64,000 nucleotides of DNA from Engraulis encrasicolus (GCF_034702125.1 NC_085873.1:44592144-44656143), one strand, 5' to 3'. Shown: positions 52,177 to 63,362, counted from the stretch's first letter. The notes: generated from the sequence alone by a model not told the origin. Program-made: numbers and translations.

Positions 52177-52703
52177 TTGTCTTGGTTGTGCTCAGCAGGA
52201 TACTTAGTTTACTTATATTCTGTCATTTCTATAATTCTTGCACTGCCATTAAGTGTATTTTGCTTTACTAGCATTTTCCGCAATTTTTATTTCAGGTAAT
52301 TCAGTTATCAGTCAAAATCAAAATAAAGAACATAAACAAAATCATATCCAGCATTCTGAGTATCCATCAAATAACTTGCAAGAAAGATAGTGGTTGATAT
52401 GCCTAGCTTACTTGAAGTCTCTGTGCAAACCTTTCAATGAGCTTTCGGTTAATAGAGTGACTCACTGCCACAGGAAAAGAAACAAAATGGCACTGGCATG
52501 AAAGCTAAGTAATTGGCAACATTGTAATAAATTGTGTCAAAATAACGGCCATATCTTGTTTTTTTCCGGCCATTTCCATTGTGTGATGCTTTGCAGTGTG
52601 TGTTGACTGAAGACAGGGTTGCATAATGTTAAATGTCTTGGTATCATTAGAGCCGTTTGCAAACAAGATGTTGCAGTTGGAGAATCAGTGTCAGTGGTTA
52701 GAC

Positions 52704-54056
52704 CAGGGGTGTCAATAGGGTGACCAGCTGTCCGGACTTCGGCCGGACAACCCCGCCCCTTAACTTTCTAACCTAGCGTCCTTGCGCGCACCCATTGCTT
52801 CGACTTGCCGAATCCCCGCCTCCGTGGAGAAAACAGTGAAGTTGGCATTCTAAACTGTAGGCAGAAATCAGGGAACAGCGCTGCCATCTTACCTCAGACT
52901 AAATTCAGCTGCCAACAGCAGTTTTACTTGTAAAACAATATTTTTGGGGGGAAGGATTTTCGCATTTCATTATCTCACTCCGATAAAGGAGTCATCAGTA
53001 CCACTAACTTAATATTGTAGGCCTATCAGAGACGGCAGGTTACGATAGACAAATCCTTCCGTTGTTGTCTGTGTAGGCTATTTCGTATTTTTTTTTTTTA
53101 TGTATTTTGGGTAGTCATGCATTCGTAGGCCTAATAGCCAACAATTAATTTGATTAACTTTGAGGTCAGAAGTGTGTTTATCAGCGGTGTTTTAAGGGAG
53201 GCAAACCGCTTCTGTCAACCTTTTTTTTTTCATGCAGACGCTGGATGGAGCTCAAAATACAGACAGCGCCCGTGCAGAAAGACGTTTCTTTGCCCTGTTT
53301 GTAAAGTTGTGAGAACCCTCGTATCGTTGTAAAGGCATTTAGCGGACAAACGTTGCACTATGCGTTGCCACCAGTGCAGGAAAAAATAGGAAACAGACAG
53401 TAGACAATAATATAGTTACCTTATTTAACTTTCATACAGTCAGTTAATGAACTTCATATAGGGCTATTGCACGGATATTTCCCCGACATAAGGCGACAGC
53501 AATACAGTTAATTTGCTGGGCGAAGTATGGGGTTATATCTGGAGTAACATGGCGGCCGCAGATATCGGAAACGTGACCGACTGTCAAGGTCTAGTTTGCG
53601 TCAATGACGTTGCCTCGCATCTCGAGGCCATAAGCAAAAGGCTAGGAGGAAAGGAAAGACAAAGAGAGGGACACACGGACGTCGTGAACAGGTCGTAAAA
53701 ACGGACCGATGGCCACCCTAGGTGTCAAACTCAAATTGGCCGAGGGCCAAAATCAAAAATCTGGAGCGAAGTCGTGGGCCAAACTCAATATACATATTTT
53801 TACAAAAATGGACTGAAATTGCTCATGTTTAAACAGATTCCCATCATAGTTCAAATGTGCCTGCACATATTCTGTTGTATTTGAGTGTGAGTTGTTTCAA
53901 TGGCCTGGGCCCACTCATATTCTTGTGATATACGCATTTTCATGTTCAAATCTTAATACTACTGGTGTATGTAGGCCAACTGTAATGATATCGCGGGCCA
54001 AATAAAATGGCTCCGCGGGCCAAATTTGGCCCCCAGGCCTGAGTTTGACATCCATG
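52704..54056. mobile_element. hAT-like element with CAGGGGTGTCAA ends (outer)
   Basis: CAGGGGTGTCAA faces TTGACATCCATG. A perfect 8-bp duplication GGTTAGAC lies at 52696-52703 and 54057-54064. Unit 3 (about 40372) has the empty site CAGTGGTTAGACTTTG. Interior CTCGCGGGCCAAAT-type motifs are inverted. Most of its length is the nested 52716-53720 insertion. Confidence 0.93.
52716..53720. mobile_element. 1005-bp hAT-like element nested in the outer hAT
   Basis: TAGGGTGACCAGCTGTCCGG faces CGATGGCCACCCTA. A perfect 8-bp duplication GGTGTCAA lies at 52708-52715 and 53721-53728. It landed 12 bp inside the outer element. No transposase frame. Confidence 0.93.
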
Positions 54057-54539
54057 GGTTAGACTGTGTGAAATACATGTCATGAAAATGAACAACCCAA
54101 AAAATCAACAGCACAAAAGCAGGATGATTGGTTATGCATCTCACCATGGATGGCCAGCAAACTGCCAAGGGGACGCAGGTTTCAATACATCCTGGATCTT
54201 TTCCCAACCCTACCTTTTATCTCCCCCCACTTTTTAAAATGTCCTGTAGGGACATACTGTAGTAGTAATTATTAAAACTCCACTGTTGTCGCTCAATATC
54301 GTGGCCACTGATGTGGCTCGACATTGGTTAGTGTGACGCTATCCAGAAACATTTAGCCACTTCACATCACTTAAGCAAGGTTAGCATCGATGCTGTCAAG
54401 AAACGCACCCCTGTATTGTTTTTTATTTTCAGCACCCAGATAAGAAGGGATCAAAAGTCACAGGGCCTTGCATACACCACGTGTAAATGAAATCAAGAAT
54501 ATGTGGTACGGATGTCCCTGCTCCGTTGTCCACTAGTGC

Positions 54540-54697
54540 TTTAACTGAGGAGAAAAAAATGTAAATAAACTCCTGCTCTGCTGTCAGCATGGTATGCAAA
54601 CTTATGTTTGATCACATCAAATTACTCTCTAAGGTGGGCAGGTGTGCTCAGTATCATAACAGGACAGTCATGCATCACAATCAACTGGAGACAACAG
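54540..54697 (+). promoter_or_regulatory. Candidate promoter and non-coding 5' exon of gene D
   Basis: ATGTAAATAAACTCCTGCTC then the block ending CTGGAGACAACAG with donor GTAAGG. Acceptor TTTTTAG ends at 56766, giving an intron of about 2.1 kb lengthened by the 55690-56305 foldback. Confidence 0.5.
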
Positions 54698-55689
54698 GTA
54701 AGGAAAACTTTTGTTGCAGCACTTTTCTCATTTCTCACAGCAACTTTGACTTGAATACTGTATGTATATTTTAAAAGCCTAAAGCCAACCTAAATCAAAA
54801 TGTTTTACGATGAGTTAAAATCCTGTTTGGTTTCATCATTTGGTAATGTTGAACAGAGAAATTGAGGGCACCGGCCTGTGCACTCACATTGCCCTTTTAG
54901 TGTATTTATGTTGGACAGTGGCTGATTATACAGACTCTACATTAATGTATCATCTGAAGATATAAGTCAACTGGTCTATTCATGGAAAGTTACTTATTTC
55001 CCCAAGAGTATCATCACCACAGAATGTCTGACTTCAGAGCTGAGTAGCAGGACTCTATAGAGTAGCATTTTTATATGTTGCATCTAGCTTGTGGAATATG
55101 TTACCAGGTAATATTAAGATGATCAATAGCCTAGAAGGTTTTAAATGGGCTTTGAAAAAATGGTTTAGAGATCAGTCAGTGTAGTATATTACTTTAAATA
55201 TGTGTTATGTGTATGCTATGTATTTAATGTGTTATAGTTTGGTCCCAGTGCTACTCTTGTCATTTTAACAACTGCTGCCATTAACACCACTAAACACCAA
55301 GGACCACAATGGAAATAAGCTTTCGAGCTTTATTGTGATATCCTGACTCTCTGTTTTTTTTTTTTTAATTTAAGTATGTGGTGCGGTTTATATGAAACTC
55401 AATCATGTATTTATTTTATTTATATGGACTGAAGATGTCAAATAAAATCATTCATTCATTCATTCAGCATACTTTATAATGGATAATCAATAGGCATTCT
55501 AGTATGCAAATGAATTCACGTTTCTATAAGACGGCTATCATTCTCCCTTTTCCTCATTTGATTATCATGGTCAAGGACCTCAGACTCAAATAGTCAAATA
55601 AATAATGTTGCCAAAATCCGAATGACTAGAGATATCCTAATCCTGCAAAGATTTTTCCATAGCTCGGATACGCAAAGGTGATCAGCCTG

Positions 55690-56305
55690 ATCTCTCGGAA
55701 TTCCGTGGAATGGACACGGATCTTTGGGGCACAAAATCTGTGTCAGTTTCACAGATTTTGCCAAAATTTCGTGCTCCTGGACACGGAATTGTTTTCCGTG
55801 ATTGACTCAAGGAAGTGCTCTCTATATTCCCACAGCACTGTGTTAAGTCTATCATTAAAAATAGATACCAAATGCTAATCCTTAACAAAATAATGCTATA
55901 GCAATTGAAGTTGCGCCCTGACCGAAACAATCCCTAACCTTAACCTGTCAGTAAAGACATTTTTGAGAAATACCTTTCCAGTTGGTTGATCAAGGCTATC
56001 AGGCTATCAAATTCATGTAAGAAACGAAAGAATACTAGCTGTGCCCAGACCCAAAAAAATCCCTAACCTTAAGCTGTCAGTAAGAAACGTTTTTTGAGAA
56101 AAAATATTTGAAATGAGAAAAATCCTGAGAAAACACAAGACTGTGGAAACATAGAGCTGTGGGAATATAGAAAAAGCACTTCCGTGTGTCCATCACGGAA
56201 GACAATTCTGTGTCCAGGGGCACGGAATTTTGGAAAAATCTGTGAAACTGACATGGATTTCGTGTCCCAAAGATCCATGTCCATTCCACGGAATTCTGAG
56301 TGATC
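55690..56305. mobile_element. Foldback element with CGGAATTCCGTGGAATGG arms
   Basis: Left arm (TCGGAATTCCGTGGAATGG, ACGGATCTTTGGG, CTGTGTCAGTTTCACAG) is inverted at 56130-56305 (CATTCCACGGAATTCTGAG). The centre has two CCCTAACCTTAACCTGTCAG-like segments. Unit 5 lacks it. Related centre motifs occur in 59479-59818. Confidence 0.8.
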
Positions 56306-56505
56306 ATGTTGCGGAGATCAAGGGAGGAAAGGATCTTGAAAGTATTGGGACACGCTACACTTCCACATGCATGTATGTGCATGTCAGGGGCAAAATGAGT
56401 TGAAGTGGTAGTGATGGAACATGGGACAGGGCCCAAAACTTTAATCTTCTACTTGAGACTTTCTGCCATGTCACAACAGTGTGGTTATAATGTAATACTA
56501 CTATT

Positions 56506-56580
56506 ACTACTAACAATAATAATAATAATAATAATAGCAATAATAATAATAATAATAACAATAATAATAATATTACTGGT
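56506..56580. repeat. (AAT)n microsatellite upstream of gene D
   Basis: Interrupted AAT repeats. Unit 5 has the same feature at 63629-63690, so it predates the duplication. Confidence 0.95.
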
Positions 56581-56774
56581 AGCTGATAGCTGGTAGATTG
56601 CTGGTAGATCTCTAGCATCTGCATGAAAGGGCTGGGTTATTATTGTACAACACTGGACTGCTTTTTGTAGACTCAACCCAGGGGTGGCCAGGGGGCTCTT
56701 GTAGTACCATAACAGTTCATGCTGCAGTCAGGGATATTTTCATAAGTGCTGCAACATCATTTTTAGGTGGACTA

Positions 56775-57668
56775 ATGACCATGAGCCCTGCGTCCTCAAA
56801 CATCACGAGTGCCACAAATGCTACTGAAACCTTGGATGTCTACTGCATCGATATGCCTATTGGTCCCAGAATTTGGGCTGCAGCGAGTGTACTCTCTGGT
56901 TGTGTGGGTTTTCCTGCCAGCGTGTGGCTTCTGTGGGTGCTTGTTCAGAGGCAGCGCAGTGGCACGACCAATGACATCAGCATCCTCAACCTCACCGCCA
57001 TGGACCTGGTCTTCAATGGTTTTGCAATACTAGGCATGCTGAATTTCATGGTGTGGAGAAATCACCTTTTTGATTTAATTGGTAACACTTTGTACGGTTT
57101 GAATATAACTGGAAGACCTCTTTTCATGGCATGTATGTGTGTGGACTGTTTCATGGCTGTGGTTTACCCCATTACCTACATGAAGATGAAGCGCTCGAGC
57201 TACAGACTGCTGTCCTGTGTAGCAGTGTGGCTTCTCACATTGTGCTCCGGCATTTGCGGTGTATTATTTAAACAGTGGGATATTTTATTCCACAGCATTT
57301 TGTACCTCCTTACCGTTCCAACCATTGTTTTCTGTGACCTTGCTATCCTCTACTCGTTGAGAAAGCCGGATCCTTCTGGAAGGAGTGGCGTCCACCCACA
57401 GAAGCAGAGGGCTATGCAGACCATCACCTTTAGCCTGTCCATGACCGCGGTGTGCTACCTGCCTCTAGTTGTGTTTCCTTTCCTCACTCTCATGCCTGTT
57501 AGTTACCAGGTGAAGTACTGTTATGTCAACATTCCTCTTTACATTGCACCGTTGCTTGGGGGTACCATCATGCCCCTGCTCCAACTGCACAGCCTGGGGA
57601 AGCTGAGGGGTCTGCAGCAGTGTACTAGTGTCTCTGGGCCCCCAGTACAGCCAACACAACAGCCTTAA
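56775..57668 (+). CDS. Atypical class A GPCR, gene D (297 aa)
   Basis: Same architecture as B and C. It is two residues shorter in the TM4-TM5 extracellular region (LFKQWDILFHS). Other changes: NFMVWRNHLFDLIGN in the first loop, and TM6 MTAVCYLPLVVFPFL. Atypical motifs VDCF, CYLP and MPLLQ are unchanged, as is the LQQCTSVSGPPVQPTQQP tail. N-terminal sequons NIT and NAT. Start taken after acceptor TTTTTAG (56766). The frame is open upstream to 56643 but that part falls in the presumed intron. Confidence 0.88.
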   Translation: MTMSPASSNITSATNATETLDVYCIDMPIGPRIWAAASVLSGCVGFPASVWLLWVLVQRQRSGTTNDISILNLTAMDLVFNGFAILGMLNFMVWRNHLFDLIGNTLYGLNITGRPLFMACMCVDCFMAVVYPITYMKMKRSSYRLLSCVAVWLLTLCSGICGVLFKQWDILFHSILYLLTVPTIVFCDLAILYSLRKPDPSGRSGVHPQKQRAMQTITFSLSMTAVCYLPLVVFPFLTLMPVSYQVKYCYVNIPLYIAPLLGGTIMPLLQLHSLGKLRGLQQCTSVSGPPVQPTQQP

Positions 57669-57700
57669 GATCACACCTCTCTTCAGACCATTAGAGCCCG

Positions 57701-57879
57701 CAGCAGATCAACTTCCACTAAAAAAAAAAAAAAAAACGTTTTTTGGTTGTTTTTTTTTTAAGCGGAGTGTCATCCCTTGCTACTGTACATGCTCGCTTCC
57801 AAGTGGTGCGTCACCTCCACAGCCTGTGTTTCCCAATTTACACAAACAATGCAGACGGCGGAGCGAATCAGGAAGACCC
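57701..57879. other. A-rich stretch and short gap after gene D
   Basis: CACT followed by about 18 A residues at 57719-57736, then ACGTTTTTTGG and a T run. This may be the tail of an old retro-insertion. No gene. Confidence 0.3.
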
Positions 57880-58458
57880 TATGGGGCACCTAAGTCTCCA
57901 CCCCTTCCGGGCGGCTTGTGGGGCTGGGAATGCAAAAAGTTTTGACTGGGCTGTAATGGACTGATCAAAGCTATTTTCCGACCCACCTTGCATTTCCCCG
58001 TCGATCACACATATGCTGTGCCTCAGAATTAATAACAACCAATGGTGTGCTTGTTAACTTCACTTGGCAAGCGATTTTTGAGTTGTGTGTGTGCAAAAAT
58101 ATGTAATTATTTGGACTACACAACAGACGTCGCATGTCCGACGTGCAGCCACTTAAGCCACGGTGCAGCGGTAGGGTTGGCTGTGCCTCGGTTCACGTCA
58201 AATATGCGAGGCGCACGTGTAGTCTCTAACACAGTTTTGCACAAAAGCTAAAATAACGTTTCTTGCGTGTCGAAAATGAGTGGTCTTACGACGCAAATAC
58301 AAACCTTTCAAATTCACTGTCACCTTATGTGAAATCCGGAGCACATGCCAAACGGGATGAGGATTTAGCTTGACTCGCTCCATTAACTCTCATTCAAAAT
58401 TTTGAGAGCTCCAGCCCCATGGATCGGAAGTAGAAGGGTGTGACTTAGGTGCCCCATA
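57880..58458. mobile_element. TIR element with TATGGGGCACCTAAGTC ends
   Basis: ATGGGGCACCTAAGTCTCCA with CCCCTTC faces GAAGGGTGTGACTTAGGTGC with CCCCATA. Length about 580 bp. Interior has TGTGCAAAAATATG and CACGTGTAGTC but no transposase. Duplication not certain. Confidence 0.6.
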
Positions 58459-59300
58459 CACTTCACGTCACTTTGAAAAAAGGAGTTGCCCTCTTGGGTT
58501 TATGCCCGCCCAGAGATGTGCTGTTTTTCTAAAAACATTTTGAGTACTTTTTTTCCCCAACAAGTTTTCAAAACAAGAGACGGCTGGTGGCACGGAACCT
58601 TGATTACTGTGCGAACACACCGCCGGCGTTGAACGCATATGCTTAATGGTATATGATATTTAAAAAAAAAATAAGGGGGAGAAAAAATGATAACAACAGT
58701 GACACACATAACAGTGACAGGACGGGAGAAAATGTGCCTCATACAGCAGGGCTGCATTTTCCTGGAGCAGTGTGGGATTGTGCCTCCTTTGCATTTTTTT
58801 TTTTGTCTAAATGACATAAGATCATCTGATAGCCTATATGCAGACTAAGCCTACTACATTCATAAAGATGTATTTCTAAGTGAGAAAATCGATAAGCCTG
58901 GGGATAACACTTTCAAACAAAGCTAGAACGTTAGCCTACTTATGACAGCTCTGTGATTCATAATGAGAAGTTAGGTTACAAGTGTAGTGGACGTAGGGGA
59001 GGAAACTACACATCTTATTGTCAACAAGAAAACGGCAAATTTGATGCTCTGTTGATCATATGCAACAGCCAATAATAACTCTTCAAGTTGCTCAAAACTT
59101 TGTTTGTAGTCTTAAAATGGATGTAAGATTCAAAATGAACAATTTGCGGGCTGTTTAAAAGTATGCAATGTTTATAAAATACTTTGTTTTAGGAATAGCA
59201 CTAGTTAGCTGCCAGAAAAGCCATCAACAGTCACAGTGTTAGCAGCTAGCTACAGCTATTGTTCAGCCAATTCCAAGTCCTTCTGCACACTGTTTGCACC
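58459..59300. other. No gene recognised
   Basis: AT-rich DNA without repeats that I can identify and without a convincing reading frame on either strand. Confidence 0.4.
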
Positions 59301-59478
59301 AAATATTAGTCCATAACTTTCAAAAATGAGGCGGCATAGAGAGCTTTATGAATCATTTGTTTAAAGGCTGTGCTGTCTGAGCAGCAGTAAGCAATTTTAA
59401 ATTTAGCCACGGCTTTCCCACGTACTTCTTGCACTGCTACACTGGCTTCGCCCTGCTGCTGGTGCACCTGCAATGGGA

Positions 59479-59818
59479 GCATACGTATGTTCCCCGGGTC
59501 CTATGTTCCCCTGTCTTTGTATGGGAACGGGGAACATAGGACCCTTTTCTGAAAAAGGGTTATATATTCCCCGCATTGTATGTTTCCGAGTTTTCAAATT
59601 GTGCCCTTCCCAAAACCATCCCTAACCCTAACCTGTCAGAAATGCAATATTTCTGAGTTGTAAATTTGTGCCCTGACCAAAACTATCCCTAAACCTAACA
59701 TGTCAGAGGTGCAACAACAACCTGCGTTTTGCCATGCGGCATCAGTCTACTTGGAAGCAGCGGGGAACATAGGACCTGGGGAACATAGGGATGACCCCCC
59801 TGACCCCCGGTTTGTATT
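59479..59818. mobile_element. Foldback-type insertion in gag with GGGGAACATA motifs
   Basis: TATGTTCCCCGGGTCCTATG at the left and CATAGGACCTGGGGAACATA at the right are inverted. The middle has CCCTAACCCTAACCTGTCAG and CCCTAAACCTAACATGTCAG, like the centre of 55690-56305. Boundaries approximate. Confidence 0.6.
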
Positions 59819-59921
59819 GTATCAGTCAGCGTTAGCTTAGACTCTGAGCTACAGCTACAGCAGTCTACGAGACCATTCCTTATCAAGGATTACCACCGCG
59901 GTGCGGTCTATAATGTGTTCT

Positions 59922-60873
59922 TGTCACAGGGGTAAGTTACCCATTTTTGTTTGAACCTTTAATTTGCCCGTGACCAGGCAAACCCCAAACCAAGAACGTG
60001 GCAGGCAACAGAGTAATCACAGACACAGGATGTAAAGTTAATGAAGTTTAATTTCTTTCTTTTAAAATACCCAGTCCAAGTCCAAGATCCAATGTCCAGA
60101 GTCCAGAGTCTTTCTCCTAAAACTGAAGTTCAGTCCTGCAGTCACGTCCCAGATACCCAGCCCCAGCAGCAGAAACCCAGCAGCAGTTAGCAAGCAGCGG
60201 AAGGATAGCAGCAAGCAGCAGGGGTAGGCAGCAAGCAAGGGACAGAGCAGGTGAGGGCAAGCCACTGGACCAGAGCAGCACAGGGGTCCAGCAGAGGGCA
60301 GGCGGAGGTAGAGCAGAGCCCGAACGCGCAGATACTGCAAGAGAGGAAACACTCGGCAGCGAAACTGTGCTAGTAGATCAACCAGAAGGATTTGGAGTCA
60401 CGTAGTAGCCGTAACCACTGACTTCAGTTCGGGCACAGGTATAACCTGAGGCCCGGGGATGTGGTGCGCGCTGAATCTCCACTACGGCAGCCGGGGACCT
60501 GGACGGGTCTCTCGCCGTTGTCTTCTGTCGCAGACGAAGTCCACAAACGTTCTCTGCACCCGGTTTCGTCAGTTTCCTCCTCAAAGAGCTGCTCTCACCT
60601 CACCGGCCTGTTCACCCTCTGCCCCCGTGCTCTGCTGTGCAGTGCCTGTTGAGAAAGAAATAGAGACCTGCTCCCTGCGCACACCCGTTCCCGATTAAGC
60701 CCAACTCACCAATTAGCAACTCTTGATTGGTCTAATATAAAGTCGTTATCAGGTGGCATTTAGAAGGCACTGGGGATTAGACACTGCACACCAAACTCAA
60801 AACACTGCAAAACAACCCAAATAAAATGGCACAGCAAACATTAAAAATAAATCAAAATCTCACACATGTTACA
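59922..60873 (-). mobile_element. Solo LTR inserted in the gag remnant
   Basis: Read on the minus strand it starts TGTAACATGTGTGAG and ends CCCTGTGACA, the TG...CA ends of an LTR. It is flanked by a 4-bp duplication TTCT (59918-59921, 60874-60877). Removing it with one copy of the duplication leaves the surrounding gag in frame. No internal region, so it is a solo LTR from recombination. Confidence 0.75.
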
Positions 60874-61141
60874 TTCTTCTCTATAAGCTCTAAAGTCACA
60901 GTGTGACTTTGAAAACTCACACAGTACTCTGATAAACATTTCAACATTTTCACCTGGCCGCTGCAACCATTGGTAAAAGTAAGTGCGCTCGTGAATCACA
61001 TTACGCTTGGGAAAAAAATACTCGTCGTATTTTGCTAATACAGTGTGAAAGTCCTCTCCTTCTCCCATCTCCTCAAAAGTGAATGACTTGAATATGTTCT
61101 CAGCCTCAGAGCCCATAGCGTATGTTGGGGAAGTGACCTGG

Positions 61142-61434
61142 GGTGCATCCCAATATGTGACCTTGCCTCCTCCACTTGTGCTTGTCTCCTCGTCCCGCCT
61201 CCTGGCCCCTCCTCCGTGGAGAAAACGATAAAGTTTCACAGCTGTCAGCCTCGCCACAACAACTTTTGAGGGACTGTTTTTCATTCACCATCCCAATTGC
61301 AAATGATTAAAAGACTTAACAATTGAGCTTTTGCAAGATATTGAAATATAATGCTGTTGTCAGTGATGTCATCATGATGAGAAGCAAGTGGAGGAGGCAA
61401 GTGGAGGAGGCAAGGTCGCATATTAAAACGCACT
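61142..61434. mobile_element. 293-bp MITE inserted in gag (GGTGCATCCCAATATG ends)
   Basis: GGTGCATCCCAATATGTGACC-like left end faces CGCATATTAAAACGCACT. Flanked by CCTGG on both sides (61137-61141, 61435-61439). The gag frame is restored if it is skipped. Subterminal CTTGCCTCCTCCACTTG / CAAGTGGAGGAGGCAAG is perfectly inverted. Related to 10619-11025. Confidence 0.8.
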
Positions 61435-61603
61435 CCTGGACTTCTCCATCTTCACTAAAGAGTTTTGTAGTCATGTGATACCGTTGGAAACGTTGACACC
61501 AATCCGCCCACTCATTCAGGCGATCAAATCTGATGTTCTTCAGTGGATTAAACTTGGCCATTATCCGAATGAAATGAGTTGTCCGTCGCTACTTCTGACA
61601 CCA

Positions 61604-61959
61604 TGTATATAATCCCAATGTCTACACAAGGATATTCCATAAGAGGATAACTAGTATATTGAAACTTTCAGAGGACACACACCATATACAGCTTATATTC
61701 ATGTAGCTTACTTTCTAACTGAAACGTATTAACATGTGCACTGGCTATACATGCACAGTGGCCGTAATCTCTTAAAGGCATAGAACACCATTTCTATTAA
61801 CTATTTACTAAAAACATCAATGATCTACAGCCACTCATCTTAAGCTCTAGCTTAATAGAACAATAACATTATTTGTTCAGTGCACAGTGAAGCACTCCAA
61901 AATAGGTTTAAAAAAATGAATAAAACCAATCTGGATAGTGGGCAATAGAAAAGAGTACA
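61604..61959 (-). mobile_element. 5' LTR of the gag remnant
   Basis: On the minus strand it begins TGTACTCTTTTC and ends GGGATTATATACA, immediately followed by TGGTGTCAGAAGT (primer-site-like) and 30 bp later the gag ATG. No second copy is in the window, so the 3' part of the element was lost. Confidence 0.65.
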
Positions 61960-62061
61960 CTTTTTTCAACACTAAGATAACAAGGGATCTACAGTCGTAG
62001 GGCCTTGCATACACCAAGAGTAAATCAAATCAAGAATATATGGTACAGATGTCCCTGCTCT

Positions 62062-62191
62062 GGGGTGAGTTTCTCAAAAGAGAAGTTGTTAGCCTGTTAG
62101 CAACTTCGGTAGTTGCCAATGGGAAAATGCATTGAAAACAACAAAGTAGCTAATGTAGTAAGCAACTTTGGTTTTGAGAAATTCACCCCTG
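62062..62191. mobile_element. Foldback MITE (GTGAGTTTCTCAAAA family), copy 2
   Basis: Nearly identical to 10727-10854. It splits the GTCCCTGCTCCGTTGTCC block that is intact in units 2, 3 and 4b, and so sits in the presumed promoter region of gene E. Confidence 0.85.
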
Positions 62192-62204
62192 TTGTGGGGA
62201 GGAA

Positions 62205-62348
62205 AAAATGTAAATATACTCCAGCTTAGTAGGCAAACTTGACTATATCGAATTACTCTCCAGTCTAAGGAAACAGGTGCTCAGTGACTTTATTTCCAGC
62301 CATTTCAGCTATCAGCAGTCACGCATCACAATCAACTGGAGGCAACAG
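62205..62348 (+). promoter_or_regulatory. Candidate promoter and non-coding 5' exon of gene E
   Basis: GTAAATATACTCCAGCTTAG (TATA-like) then the block ending CTGGAGGCAACAG with donor GTAAGG. Acceptor TTTTTAG ends at 63862. Confidence 0.45.
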
Positions 62349-62937
62349 GTAAGGACAACTTTTGTTGCAGCACTTTTAATTTCTCATAAAAACTCGACTA
62401 TTGACTTGTATATTACAACTTCACTATTGATTAGTATGACTTGTACACTGCACTGCACATCTCAAAAGTGTAAAGCCAACCCAAAAGTCAAAATCGAAAC
62501 GTAACGTTATGAACAGATATACACATAATTGTTAAGGATGAGTTGAAATCCTGTTGGGTTTCATCATAATAATGAATAGATAATTTGAGGGCACATGCCT
62601 GTGAAATCACATTGCCCTTTTAGTGTATTTATGTTGGACAGTGGCTGATAATACAGATACTACATTAATTTATCATCTGAAGATACAGTGTAAGCTTACT
62701 ATTATATTTATGGAACGTTTTTTCAACATTATCATCACAGAATATCTGAATTCAGAGCTATGAAGCAATGTGTACTATAGAGTACTTAACAAAGGAAGCA
62801 ATGAATTTGCTATTGATAATTATATGGATTATCATTAGACTGTATTCTGATTGGCCCGAATAAATGCACTTTATCACCCTCTTCCTCATTTGATGATCAT
62901 GGTCAAGGACCTCAGACTCAGTCAAATAAAAAATCTT

Positions 62938-63362
62938 CAGAAAAAAGGAAGGAAAATGTATGCGCAAAGAGGATCCAAACTTTTCAACCCAGATGCTCTG
63001 ACAGTCTTAGTGGGTGGTAATACAAAAAATAAAGAGGAGGACCCTGTGGCACTCAAGGTAAATGGACTCTCAGATGGTCAATTTGCCTTGAAGAAAAGTT
63101 TTTTAAAAATGTATTGAACCCAGAGTGCCACAGTTTCCTCTTTATTTTTTGATAAATAAATAATCTTTTAAAGAAACTCCCGCACACTGACCATTTCGCT
63201 GTTCTTTCTTTAATAAACGACGTTTCGGTACTAAACGTCGTTTATTAAAGAAAGAACAGCGAAATGGTCAGTGTGCGGGAGTTTCTTTAAACTATTGCTG
63301 AGTGACCCATGGTGCCATCTCCGACGCACCTGCCAGCTGAGGTGTGCGAAAAAAGCCGAAGT
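62938..63362. mobile_element. Retro-type insertion with a perfect 58-bp palindrome
   Basis: Flanked by a 16-bp duplication TCAAATAAAAAATCTT / TCAAATAAATAATCTT (15 of 16), absent as a pair in unit 4b. Inside, 63168-63225 is the exact reverse complement of 63233-63290 with a 7-nt loop. A second, imperfect pair is AATAAAGAGGAGGACCCTGT (about 63028) and CACAGTTTCCTCTTTATT (about 63129). Confidence 0.8.

Larger units (their letters stand above)
51922..57700 (+). repeat. GPCR tandem unit 4b (carries gene D)
   Basis: Starts at GAAACTAACCACAGCTGATTG (as at 42874) and follows the common order to gene D. Contains a foldback MITE, a hAT-in-hAT nest and a foldback at about 55690-56305. The 3' SINE of units 2 and 3 is absent. 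Confidence 0.85.
59305..61561 (-). pseudogene. Ty3/gypsy-like gag, interrupted by three insertions
   Basis: The reverse-strand start at 61561 (MAKFNPLKNIRFDRLNEWA) follows a primer-site-like TGGTGTCAGAAG. The frame runs to 61435, resumes at 61136-60874 (FKSFTFEEMGEGEDF, KRNVIHERTYFYQ), resumes again at 59917 (VVILDKEWSRRLL) with internal stops, then SKLTLTDTIQ near 59830, and lastly 59478-59305 (HQQQGEASVAVQEVRGKA). No nucleocapsid, protease or pol part follows. It is a dead, gag-only remnant. Confidence 0.75.

Noticed and set aside
53513..53698. Small open frame in the nested hAT at 52716-53720
   Set aside because: 61 codons, no recognisable domain, non-autonomous element interior.
59635..59690. 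CCCTAACC repeats as an interstitial telomere
   Set aside because: Only two or three degenerate units, and the same segment recurs in the centre of another foldback, so it is part of an element rather than telomeric DNA.
60459..60698. + strand open frame in the solo LTR
   Set aside because: It lies within LTR sequence bounded by TG/CA ends and a 4-bp duplication. No domain is visible, and LTRs are normally non-coding.
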